Shown: positions 1 to 6,040 of the stretch, one piece after another
Layout: each line of letters begins with the position of its first letter
Numbering within the stretch: the first letter of the stretch is position 1
DNA from: Psychrobacter sp.
GTDB taxonomy: Bacteria > Pseudomonadota > Gammaproteobacteria > Pseudomonadales > Moraxellaceae
Length of the DNA: 6,802 nucleotides
Assembly: GCA_029264635.1 (NCBI GenBank)
Contig: JARIAA010000056.1
Location: forward strand, 1 to 6,802
Direction of reading: 5' to 3'
Program-made: the position numbers and the translations under genes
Notes under the pieces: generated by a model
Database searches by the model: none
Told to the model about the DNA's origin: nothing
Seen by the model: the letters and a program-made list of their open reading frames with translations, nothing else

Positions 1-30
1 GACCCACTGACTTTGACTGTAATTTTTTGA

Positions 31-246
31 CTAAGGAACGCTAGGCCCGTCCTACCCATTCCATCCGTAACTGCCCTAATAAACAACACGACTCATACTA
101 TTAAAATACTGCGTACTCGAAAAAATACTGTTACAGCCAGTTTTAATGAACCTTCTATCAGTCAGTATGATAGCATTGGCTCTCATCATAGCTTTCAAAC
201 GCCAGCGCGTTACAAGCAGCATGTACTGCATTACGTACTAAAAAGC
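31..246 (+). other. Open-frame extension upstream of the hydrolase, without a standard start codon
   Basis: The hydrolase frame is open for 72 codons before the TTG at 247, following an in-frame TGA at 28-30. From about 145 onward the translation looks like real protein: NEPSISQYDSIGSHH, then an amphipathic stretch running into YLPSPLLERL. Only CTG (109, 226), ATT (58, 100, 175) and ATA (79, 106) could serve as rare starts. An ATG at 146 lies in the neighbouring frame and ends at a TAA at 239-241. Nothing resembling a Shine-Dalgarno sequence precedes it. Either initiation is non-canonical, or a small indel (real or sequencing) has separated the start from the gene. Nothing else is recognised in 1-246. 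Confidence 0.45.
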
Positions 247-1383
247 TTGGGCTATCTGCCCTCGCCATTATTAGAAAGATTAAGTCATTCACTGCATGGT
301 CCAGACGCCAAGCAGTATCCGCATGCTGATGCGCATCTGCGCCTGATTTTAGCGCTGAGTCATAAACTTAAACGTCCGCTCCATCTCGACAAACTTGCTA
401 CCTTGCGCCATAAATTTGCAGCGGATGCAGTGGCTATGCAGTCGCCTATTGTCTGGCGACAATCAGAAAATGAATCAAAGTTGCCAACTAAAAACAGTGC
501 GACTGTCCACTGGCAAGATAAACTGATCGCCAATGCGGATGACGAGGATATGACGGTGCGCTGCTATCAGCATGATGACAAAAACCCTGATGACGTCGTC
601 ATGCTGTTCTTTCATGGTGGTGGGTTTTGTATTGGTGATATCAACACCCATCATGAATTTTGTCATGCCGTATGTACGCAAACAGGCTGGTCTGTGGTCA
701 GTGTCGACTATCGGCTGGCGCCAGAATATCCTGCGCCAACCGCGCTTAGAGATTGCTTGAGTGCGTATGCTTGTGTAGTAGATCATTGCCAGCGTTTGAA
801 CGCTTCATCGTCACGTATTGTCTTAGCAGGTGACAGTGCTGGCGGATGTTTGGCTATCTTAGTGGCGCAGCAAGTATCAGCGCCAGATGCAGCGCAGTGG
901 TTGAACTTAGGATTAGACGTTGAAAAGATTATGCTTTCGCTACACGGTCTGCCGCGTCCACTAGCGCAGCTGCCGCTATACCCTGTGACTGATATTGAAA
1001 CCGATTACCCAAGTTGGGCGCTTTATGGTCAAGGATTATTACTGGATCATACGGATGTCGAAGTATTTGATAGTGCATACATGCAGCAAAGTGGGTTATC
1101 GCAGTCGCATGCGCTGGTCTCACCCATGCATGGCAATAATACACATATGTGTCCAAGCTATATTGTCGCGGCTGAGTTGGATATTTTACGTGATGAGGCG
1201 CTTGCTTATGCGGAGCAATTAAAGGACACAGGTATTGAGGTCAAGACCCATACTGTCCTTGGTGCACCGCACGGTTTCATCCATTTAATGAGTATTCATA
1301 AGGGTCTTGGACACGAGACGAATGATATTATTAAAGGATTTAGCCGCTTTTTACACAAGTTAACGACCACTGAGGGTAATTAG
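247..1383 (+). CDS. Alpha/beta hydrolase of the hormone-sensitive lipase (HSL, GDSAG) family; start uncertain
   Basis: A probable cytoplasmic carboxylesterase or lipase acting on short- to medium-chain esters; the true substrate cannot be read from sequence. Seen, numbered from the TTG at 247: the oxyanion-hole HGGGF motif at residues 123-127, the nucleophile elbow GDSAGG with Ser197, the DILRDE motif with Asp312 as likely catalytic acid, and PHGF with His342. The triad and its spacing are those of HSL-family (bacterial family IV) esterases. No signal peptide or membrane segment is visible. The start is doubtful. TTG 247 has no Shine-Dalgarno sequence, and the same frame stays open back to position 31 with coding-like composition (for example YKQHVLHYVLKSLGYLPSP across the TTG) but no ATG, GTG or TTG. 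The real protein is probably longer, by an unusual start or a frame break. The 3' end overlaps the convergent phosphoesterase by 24 bp. Confidence 0.9.
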   Translation: MGYLPSPLLERLSHSLHGPDAKQYPHADAHLRLILALSHKLKRPLHLDKLATLRHKFAADAVAMQSPIVWRQSENESKLPTKNSATVHWQDKLIANADDEDMTVRCYQHDDKNPDDVVMLFFHGGGFCIGDINTHHEFCHAVCTQTGWSVVSVDYRLAPEYPAPTALRDCLSAYACVVDHCQRLNASSSRIVLAGDSAGGCLAILVAQQVSAPDAAQWLNLGLDVEKIMLSLHGLPRPLAQLPLYPVTDIETDYPSWALYGQGLLLDHTDVEVFDSAYMQQSGLSQSHALVSPMHGNNTHMCPSYIVAAELDILRDEALAYAEQLKDTGIEVKTHTVLGAPHGFIHLMSIHKGLGHETNDIIKGFSRFLHKLTTTEGN

Positions 1384-2487
1384 CCATATCTCGGATCGTG
1401 AGCCCAAACGGAACGGGATACCCCAAAAACCATAGCCAGAGGAAACCACAAAATGACCGTGACCAATCGTTTCATAACCGTAACCTAAACGGTTAATCGC
1501 CTTAACGATAAAATTGGCGGGGAATATCTGTCCGTTGTGTGTATGCCCTGATACTTGCAAATCTATGGGCAGCTGGCTATGTTCAACGATATCACTGGGT
1601 CGATGGTCTAATAAGATAATCGGCCCATCTGTATTGACTTGCGCCAATAGCGTGGTGGTCGCTACGCGCGCGCGTTTGTGATTATCAAACCGTCCAATCA
1701 ACCAAATCGGCTCACCTTCATACAAAATCTGACACACATCATCATTCAATAACTGTACGCCAGCACTACGCAGTGAGTGACTAATCGGCTGCTCGTGACC
1801 ATATAAATCATGGTTACCTAAAGTTGCATACACCCCATAAGGCAAGCTATCACATAGCTCGGTGAGATTTTTCTCCATATGATATTTTTTAAAGGCTTTC
1901 GTATCATCATCCATGATATCGCCTGGCATGAGCAAGATATCGGCTTGTGATTGAACGACAAGGCGGCGTAGTCTATCTATTGCGCTACTACCAAACAGCT
2001 GGCCAATATGTAGATCACTTGCCACCGCTATCTGTAACTGTCCTGTCATCGGTTTATCGATACTTATGGTTTTCTTGCGTATCACAGGAACATAAGCACT
2101 ATATAAAGCAAAAATGAACAAGCCAATGAAAACGATCATAGCGAACATACGTAGGCCAAACGCTATCCTATCTGGACTGAGAATATTGACCTCAAACACA
2201 CTTATCATTAGCCAATAACCTGAATATAACAAACTGGTAAGCAGCGCTGTCAGTATCATAAAATGCATAACCAGCATCCATCCACTTACCCAGCGATAGC
2301 TATTGGCAAACGCTCTTTTAACACTTAGCAGCAGTAAACCATTTGTAATGACAAAAATTATAACCATCAACGCAGTGGGCAAAGCGCCCGTTGCCCAAGG
2401 CTCCAGCCACCACCTTAAGCTTAGTCCAGCTCCTAGACTAAAAAGCTGCAATAACACAAAAATGGTCATAAAAAATGTGTAGCGCAT
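1360..2487 (-). CDS. Membrane-anchored calcineurin-like metallophosphoesterase (YaeI/YkuE-type), copy 1
   Basis: A two-metal phosphoesterase. Relatives include E. coli YaeI and B. subtilis YkuE, but its substrate is unknown. Seen: about four hydrophobic helices in the N-terminal third (roughly residues 3-23, 37-56, 69-97, 112-133), then the catalytic domain from about residue 150. All metal-binding motifs are present: DLH (Asp158, His160), GDIMDD (Asp190), GNHD (Asn225, His226, Asp227), a lone His295 in LLDHRP, and GHTH (His315, His317). The conserved C-terminal signature is SSGYGFWGIPFRLGSRSEIW. The start is supported by AGGA on the minus strand (2497-2494), six bases before the ATG. The catalytic domain probably sits beside the membrane; its side was not determined. 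It is a clear paralog of the gene at 3097-4173, and its last 24 bases are antisense to the hydrolase end. Confidence 0.92.
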   Translation of the reverse strand: MRYTFFMTIFVLLQLFSLGAGLSLRWWLEPWATGALPTALMVIIFVITNGLLLLSVKRAFANSYRWVSGWMLVMHFMILTALLTSLLYSGYWLMISVFEVNILSPDRIAFGLRMFAMIVFIGLFIFALYSAYVPVIRKKTISIDKPMTGQLQIAVASDLHIGQLFGSSAIDRLRRLVVQSQADILLMPGDIMDDDTKAFKKYHMEKNLTELCDSLPYGVYATLGNHDLYGHEQPISHSLRSAGVQLLNDDVCQILYEGEPIWLIGRFDNHKRARVATTTLLAQVNTDGPIILLDHRPSDIVEHSQLPIDLQVSGHTHNGQIFPANFIVKAINRLGYGYETIGHGHFVVSSGYGFWGIPFRLGSRSEIWLITLSGR

Positions 2488-2528
2488 ATGGCGTCCTAAA
2501 GTGATTTTACTAATAATATATGGGTTCT

Positions 2529-2534
2529 ATCATA
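2529..2534 (-). promoter_or_regulatory. Possible -10 element for the first phosphoesterase
   Basis: The minus strand reads TATGAT, one base from the TATAAT consensus, about 42 bases before the ATG at 2487. This would give a leader of roughly 35 nt. No good -35 hexamer sits at 16-18 bp upstream, so this is a weak inference. Confidence 0.3.
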
Positions 2535-2600
2535 GCGTTACTCTTCATAAAAACGTTGAAACTATCTAGTAAGTGTGTTGAATAATAGCATCATGATTTT

Positions 2601-2617
2601 ACTGTATATTAACTGTA
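2601..2617. repeat. Two ACTGTA direct repeats spaced one helical turn apart
   Basis: ACTGTA occurs at 2601-2606 and 2612-2617, 11 bp apart start to start. They lie in the divergent spacer between the first phosphoesterase and the HMA-like gene. The outer TTTTAC (2597-2602) and GTAAAA (2615-2620) are also inverted copies of each other. It could be a regulator site, but AT-rich sequence produces such patterns by chance. Confidence 0.25.
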
Positions 2618-2673
2618 AAAAAAGATAAAACGCTTGATTTACAGATAAGCTGTCTGTCACATTTTTCAAGGTT

Positions 2674-2734
2674 TTGTTAAAGTACGTCTTAACAATGACA
2701 AGCTATTTAACAAGACTTTTGTTAAATATTTAAC
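2674..2734. promoter_or_regulatory. Cluster of TTGTTAA/TTAACAA repeats with a 14-bp perfect palindrome; putative operator
   Basis: Within about 60 bp just upstream of the HMA-like gene, the heptamer TTGTTAA or its complement occurs four times: 2674-2680 (forward), 2689-2695 (reverse), 2707-2713 (reverse) and 2719-2725 (forward). The last copy is part of a perfect 14-bp palindrome, GTTAAATATTTAAC, at 2721-2734. The palindrome ends 22 bp before the Shine-Dalgarno sequence. Alternating repeats at this place suggest a cooperatively bound regulator controlling the small gene, possibly also the divergent phosphoesterase. I could not find a convincing -35/-10 pair within the cluster. The regulator is unknown. 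Confidence 0.45.
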
Positions 2735-2756
2735 CAAACTAATGAGACAAATCACT

Positions 2757-2760
2757 GGAG
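2757..2760 (+). promoter_or_regulatory. Shine-Dalgarno GGAG of the HMA-like gene
   Basis: GGAG lies seven bases before the ATG at 2768. It fixes the start and supports this 60-codon frame as a genuine gene. Confidence 0.8.
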
Positions 2761-2767
2761 TTATTCA

Positions 2768-2950
2768 ATGCCACAAACTAGCTATCAAATCTCAATGACT
2801 GACAAAGAAGCTGCTGATAAATTGGTTGCTGATACAGATAATGTGCCAGGCGTAAAATGGGTCAATGTCAATGTTGAACAAGGCATTGTCGTAGTGACTC
2901 ATGGCGAGGATTACGATGAAGAAGGCTTTAAATCAGTCGCAGGGATTTAA
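2768..2950 (+). CDS. Small HMA-like domain protein lacking the CxxC metal site
   Basis: A 60-residue soluble protein whose pattern matches the beta-alpha-beta-beta-alpha-beta HMA fold of copper chaperones and of P-type ATPase N-terminal domains. Strand SYQISM (5-10) is followed by helix EAADKLVADTDNVPGV (14-28 and flanks), the hairpin VKWVNVNVEQGIVVVTHG (29-46), and a short helix DEEGFKSVAGI. The PGVKWVNVNVEQGIVVV stretch is very like the GV..v.vnl..g.v.V core of that family. Where MTCxxC would stand, this protein has Met10-Thr11-Asp12-Lys13-Glu14-Ala15, and it has no cysteine anywhere. Copper or zinc transfer through thiolates is therefore excluded. The composition is strongly acidic. It is a little shorter than a normal HMA domain and may lack the last strand. 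A strong SD, its own terminator and the repeat cluster suggest a monocistronic, regulated gene. Function unknown. Confidence 0.85.
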   Translation: MPQTSYQISMTDKEAADKLVADTDNVPGVKWVNVNVEQGIVVVTHGEDYDEEGFKSVAGI

Positions 2951-2986
2951 CCATATCTATAGAGATAAGCGCTCTTTTTACTGTTT

Positions 2987-3015
2987 AAAAAGCCACTATC
3001 ATAGCTGGCTTTTTT
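2987..3015. terminator. Intrinsic terminator, probably bidirectional
   Basis: AAAAAGCCA (2987-2995) pairs perfectly with TGGCTTTTT (3006-3014) around a ten-base loop that can itself pair (CTAT with ATAG). A run of six T (3010-3015) follows on the plus strand. The reverse strand also ends its stem in a T run (complement of 2987-2991). It lies between the converging HMA-like gene and second phosphoesterase, so it can end both transcripts. Confidence 0.9.
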
Positions 3016-3096
3016 ATTTTTTGATCGATTAACGTTTATAGAATTAACAGTTATAAGAACATCAGCGATAGCTATGTCAATGTGACAGAGCCTTAC

Positions 3097-4173
3097 TTAT
3101 TGGGCTTGCTGTAGCGTAATCGTCCATATCTCAGCCCGCGTACCAAGTCTGAATGGCACCGCGCCAAAACCATAGCCTGAAGAGACTAAAAACTGAGTAT
3201 CCTCTATATTTTTTGTTCCGTGCACCAACGGTTCAAACCACTGCTTTAGCATCGTTAATGGGAATATTTGCCCGCCATGAGTATGCCCTGATAAATGCAA
3301 ATCTACTGGGAAATCTTTAATCTCGTCAATGGCTGTAGGACGATGCTCTAAAAAGATAACTGGTTTATCAGTATTGATCGTCGATAGTAGTTTTTTTGCA
3401 GATAAGCGCTTGGAGTCTACATCGTCTGAGCGCCCAACCAACCACACAGCATCGTTCAGTAATACGCTTTCATTATCAAGTACGGTTATACCTGCATTTG
3501 TGACAGCCTTCGCGATCGCCTCTTCATACCCTAAATAATCGTGATTTCCTAATACCGCATAAACGCCAAGTGGCGCCCGAAGTTTGGATAAATGTTCATG
3601 CATATTGGTTTTATCATAATAAATAGTAGTGTCATTCATAATATCACCCGCCAGCACCACCATATCAGGATTCTGCTCATCAATAAGGCGGACCATTTTG
3701 TCTATTTGGCGATTGCCAAACCATCTCCCTAAGTGCGTATCAGATGCCAAAGCAATCGTAAGGGGTTTATCTAATGGTTTATTGGTCAAGACCGTCAAAT
3801 GATGAACTACCGGCGAATAGGCATTAAAAACCGCTAAGCTTACGATGCCAATATATATTATCACGCCAATGCTACGTATGAGCTTGGGTCGGTGCTCACG
3901 CTTTAACAGTCCAAAATAGATAAAAGCAATAGCAATGGTAATCAGTGCTGCATAAATCATGAAGCCTTGCAAAATACCGATCACTAAATAGACATGAAAA
4001 CGATCACGCCAAAATTCAGTCAACCCGTAAGCAAGAGCGATATTATTGATGATAAAAACTGCCACTACGAGCGCAGCTTTGCTAATAAAGCGTTGTGGCT
4101 TAACAAACCACCATAGAATAATGCTGGTCGTTAGTACCAGCATCTGGGTTAAAACAATAAAGAAAAGCCACAT
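3097..4173 (-). CDS. Membrane-anchored calcineurin-like metallophosphoesterase (YaeI/YkuE-type), copy 2
   Basis: A paralog of the gene at 1360-2487 with the same architecture: hydrophobic helices at about residues 3-23, 31-50, 61-90 and 100-120, then a two-metal phosphoesterase domain from about 137. Metal ligands seen: DTH (Asp145, His147), GDIMND (Asp177), GNHD (Asn210, His211, Asp212), His277 in FLEHRP, and GHTH (His297, His299). The C-terminal block SSGYGFGAVPFRLGTRAEIWTITL matches the other copy closely. Differences are DTH for DLH and GHTHGG for GHTHNG, both within the family's range, so both copies should be catalytic. The substrate is unknown. The ATG at 4173 fits the first helix, but no clear Shine-Dalgarno precedes it. 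The gene follows the SDR on the same strand after 161 bp, so it is more likely transcribed from its own promoter. Confidence 0.92.
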   Translation of the reverse strand: MWLFFIVLTQMLVLTTSIILWWFVKPQRFISKAALVVAVFIINNIALAYGLTEFWRDRFHVYLVIGILQGFMIYAALITIAIAFIYFGLLKREHRPKLIRSIGVIIYIGIVSLAVFNAYSPVVHHLTVLTNKPLDKPLTIALASDTHLGRWFGNRQIDKMVRLIDEQNPDMVVLAGDIMNDTTIYYDKTNMHEHLSKLRAPLGVYAVLGNHDYLGYEEAIAKAVTNAGITVLDNESVLLNDAVWLVGRSDDVDSKRLSAKKLLSTINTDKPVIFLEHRPTAIDEIKDFPVDLHLSGHTHGGQIFPLTMLKQWFEPLVHGTKNIEDTQFLVSSGYGFGAVPFRLGTRAEIWTITLQQAQ

Positions 4174-4304
4174 AATGAGTTCTAGTTAAGTAAAAATGTC
4201 ATCATCTTACGCCAACACTCTTACGCTCTGAATGCTGATATTTTATTTTCATTACAATTTCATGCGGTTTCATCATCGTTCTAGCTCATTTGTTAATATG
4301 GCGT

Positions 4305-4320
4305 TGTTTCACATGAAACA
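4305..4320. promoter_or_regulatory. parS-like 16-bp dyad (candidate ParB-binding centromere site)
   Basis: TGTTTCACATGAAACA has perfect 7-bp arms (TGTTTCA and TGAAACA) around a central CA. The chromosomal parS consensus described for B. subtilis and many other bacteria is TGTTTCACGTGAAACA; only one central base differs. It lies in the non-coding 161-bp gap between the SDR stop and the second phosphoesterase start. Six T follow on the plus strand, so it also resembles a weak plus-strand terminator, but no plus-strand gene precedes it here. On the minus strand, where the neighbouring genes are read, no T run follows. A ParB site explains the sequence better; the alternative is an operator dyad. 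Confidence 0.55.
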
Positions 4321-4334
4321 TTTTTTATAACTAC

Positions 4335-5300
4335 TTATGACTTTTGCTCTTCTAACGCCTGCTTAAACGTTGGTTGTTTAAACGTATAACCTGCGTCCTG
4401 TAACGCTTGTGGTAATACCTTTTGCCCATCAATTAGTAGTGTCGACATCTCAACGAACATCAGCTTAAGTAAAAACTCTGGTAGCGTAAAAAAGGTTGGA
4501 CGATGTAACCATGAACCCAATTCTTTAGTAAAAGTATGGTTGGTGACGGGATTCGGTGCTGTCAAGTTATAGACTAGCGCTGGCGTATCATTTAGGGTTT
4601 TTAGCGAGTTATCAGCTGTAATCTGAGTGTTCCCATAATCAGCAAGATGCTTTTCGATAATAAATATCGCAGCCCCTACCCAATCTTCACGACTGATCCA
4701 GCTCATGATTTGTTTACCATCGCCCAATTGTCCGCCAACGCCCATCTTAAATGGGGTTAAAAGTTTACCGAGCATACCGCCATCAGGATGGATCACGATA
4801 CCTGTACGTACAATAGCGACAGGTACGCCATATTTGGTCGCCTCTAACCCTAATTGCTCCCAATCATCACAAAGTCGATGTGAGAAATCAGATTCATAAT
4901 CGCTACTTTCAGTCAGTGGCTTGTCCCCTTGCGTGCCGTACCAGCCAATGGCTGAGCCGCTCACTAGTAGCCTAGGTTTTGTGCTGCTACGCTCAACAAA
5001 CGCTAGTATCGACTCTGTCGGTTTGACGCGGCTAGCAAGCAATTGCTCTTTACGCTCATCGCTCCAGCGTGAGTCTGCAATCCCAGCACCAGCAAGATTT
5101 AAAATCACATCAAAGTTTTTATCCGTCTTTGCAAGCTCATCATAAGTCATCATACTAATATCAGTAGGGTGCTTTTGACTGCTATCACGAGTCAACCAAG
5201 TGATATGCAGCGCTTTATTCTGCGCACGATGACGCTCCATGAGTTCACGGCTAAATGCACTACCTAGAAACCCTGAACCGCCACTGATTAAAATATCCAT
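4335..5300 (-). CDS. TIGR01777-family NAD(P)-binding SDR / sugar-epimerase-like protein with DUF1731 C-terminus
   Basis: An atypical extended SDR of the YfcH/SDR39U1 type. The family is widespread and usually annotated as nucleotide-sugar epimerase, but no reaction is established. Seen: the Rossmann nucleotide-binding loop GGSGFLGS (residues 7-14), NLAGAGI (68-74), the RWSDERK..LLASRVKPT block (78-94), SGSAIGWYG with Tyr121 (114-122), and VRTGIVI (164-170). The C-terminal DUF1731-like part has LPEFLLKLMFVEMSTLLIDGQKVLP (273-297) and DAGYTFKQP (302-310). Length 321 is slightly above the usual roughly 300. The excess appears as a polar segment at about residues 219-240. The start is firm: GGGAG on the minus strand (5311-5307) stands six bases before the ATG. 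The membrane-protein gene ends 23 bp upstream on the same strand, so co-transcription is likely. Cytoplasmic. Confidence 0.93.
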   Translation of the reverse strand: MDILISGGSGFLGSAFSRELMERHRAQNKALHITWLTRDSSQKHPTDISMMTYDELAKTDKNFDVILNLAGAGIADSRWSDERKEQLLASRVKPTESILAFVERSSTKPRLLVSGSAIGWYGTQGDKPLTESSDYESDFSHRLCDDWEQLGLEATKYGVPVAIVRTGIVIHPDGGMLGKLLTPFKMGVGGQLGDGKQIMSWISREDWVGAAIFIIEKHLADYGNTQITADNSLKTLNDTPALVYNLTAPNPVTNHTFTKELGSWLHRPTFFTLPEFLLKLMFVEMSTLLIDGQKVLPQALQDAGYTFKQPTFKQALEEQKS

Positions 5301-5323
5301 GCTCTACTCCCTGTTATTTATCG

Positions 5324-5836
5324 TTATCTGAGATGATGCAGACCCTTATAACTATCGTCTTCTTTTTTGAAGGTTATATCAAAACGACTTTTACATACTT
5401 TTGGTAAAGCAATGCAGCTAGCAATAACGGCGTTCACCGCACCGAAAAGACCTATCATTAACATAAAAGCTAGCAGTACACCAATCTCTATCCAAGAATT
5501 AATGCCTAAATATAAGACGATTGCGCCCATATAAAATGCAGATGTCACAAATCCAATTAAAAAGGACGTACGTATACTTTTATGATCGCCCTGCCATATC
5601 TTTTTGCAGGCGATAATAATACCTGTCAATAACGCTGGAATAAAACCAAGTAACCCAACATAAAGTATTGGCTGATAACCAATTTGAGCAAAATCTGCTT
5701 CTTTAAATACCAACAACACGCATAGCTCTACGATGAGTCCACCAATAACACTACCAAGCCCTGCAAATAAAATGGTGACTTGTAAATATGGGTAAGCATT
5801 AACCCTGTTAACCATTTTCATATTAGTCATCTCCAT
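5324..5836 (-). CDS. Unrecognised four-helix integral membrane protein
   Basis: I do not recognise this protein. It has four strong hydrophobic segments at about residues 18-44, 55-77, 90-112 and 114-143, a short N-terminus and a charged C-terminal tail (about 144-170) ending in HHLR. The loop KKIWQGDHKSIR (78-89) carries most of the positive charge between helices, which suggests it faces the cytoplasm; the tail is also basic. No catalytic motif, signal peptidase site or metal motif is evident. The start is ambiguous: ATG codons occur at residues 1, 3, 6 and 8. The first has AGGA eight bases upstream, while GGAG inside codons 1-2 could serve the ATG at residue 6. It lies 23 bp before the SDR gene on the same strand, probably first in a two-gene operon. 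A role in the envelope or in transport is only a guess. Confidence 0.8.
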   Translation of the reverse strand: MEMTNMKMVNRVNAYPYLQVTILFAGLGSVIGGLIVELCVLLVFKEADFAQIGYQPILYVGLLGFIPALLTGIIIACKKIWQGDHKSIRTSFLIGFVTSAFYMGAIVLYLGINSWIEIGVLLAFMLMIGLFGAVNAVIASCIALPKVCKSRFDITFKKEDDSYKGLHHLR

Positions 5837-5852
5837 CCTATTTATCCTATAA

Positions 5853-5869
5853 AAGTTAAGTATTAACTT
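5853..5869. promoter_or_regulatory. 17-bp inverted repeat in front of the membrane-protein gene; putative operator
   Basis: AAGTTAAGTATTAACTT is a perfect 7-bp inverted repeat with a 3-bp centre, 16 bp before the ATG at 5836. A minus-strand TATACT (5875-5870), a reasonable -10 element, abuts it, so the dyad would cover the transcription start. The -35 region is poor. The GTTAA/TTAAC half-sites are the same as in the palindrome before the HMA-like gene. Confidence 0.4.
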
Positions 5870-5875
5870 AGTATA
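5870..5875 (-). promoter_or_regulatory. Possible -10 element (TATACT) of the membrane protein-SDR operon
   Basis: The minus strand reads TATACT, one base off consensus, 33 bases before the first ATG of the membrane-protein gene. No acceptable -35 hexamer is found at 16-18 bp upstream. The call rests on the -10 alone and on its position next to the dyad. Confidence 0.28.
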
Positions 5876-5905
5876 AATAGGGCTTCGGTAGCAATGATGG
5901 AGTCA

Positions 5906-5960
5906 GTATGAATAATTAATGAATAAGTCTCTTAGTTGTATTGAGTCTGCCTATTCATAC
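5906..5960. repeat. 9-bp inverted repeat with 37-bp centre in the spacer before the membrane-protein gene
   Basis: GTATGAATA (5906-5914) is matched by its exact complement TATTCATAC (5952-5960). An additional direct copy of ATGAATAA lies at 5919-5926 (first copy 5908-5915). GAGTC also recurs at 5900-5904 and 5943-5947. This 204-bp spacer (5837-6040) holds no gene I can support and no clear terminator for the upstream tsaC-type gene. Confidence 0.3.
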
Positions 5961-6040
5961 ATCCACTTGGCGCCATTCTTTAATTTCTGTCAATAGTGAA
6001 ATTGAAGAATAGTATTTACTGTTTAAATGATTATTACATT

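Noticed and set aside
27..32. TTGACT as a -35 element for the hydrolase
   Set aside because: The -10 position 17 bp downstream reads TCCTAC, which is not promoter-like.
146..241. Short plus-strand frame beginning at ATG 146 with a hydrophobic start
   Set aside because: Only 31 codons, no Shine-Dalgarno, and it lies over the more protein-like hydrolase frame.
3075..3087. TGTCA-ATG-TGACA dyad just after the second phosphoesterase stop
   Set aside because: Five-base arms downstream of a gene are expected by chance and have no T run; no function supported.
4305..4326. Hairpin plus T6 read as an intrinsic terminator on the plus strand
   Set aside because: No plus-strand gene lies upstream between 2951 and 4305, the stem has no GC-rich base, and the minus-strand genes get no T run after it. 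The parS-like reading fits better.
4705..5145. Plus-strand open frames opposite the SDR gene (64 and 74 codons)
   Set aside because: They lie wholly antisense to a well-supported gene, with no Shine-Dalgarno or recognisable domain.
5988..5993. Perfect minus-strand TTGACA as a -35 box
   Set aside because: No acceptable -10 hexamer occurs 16-18 bp downstream (the position reads CCAAGT).
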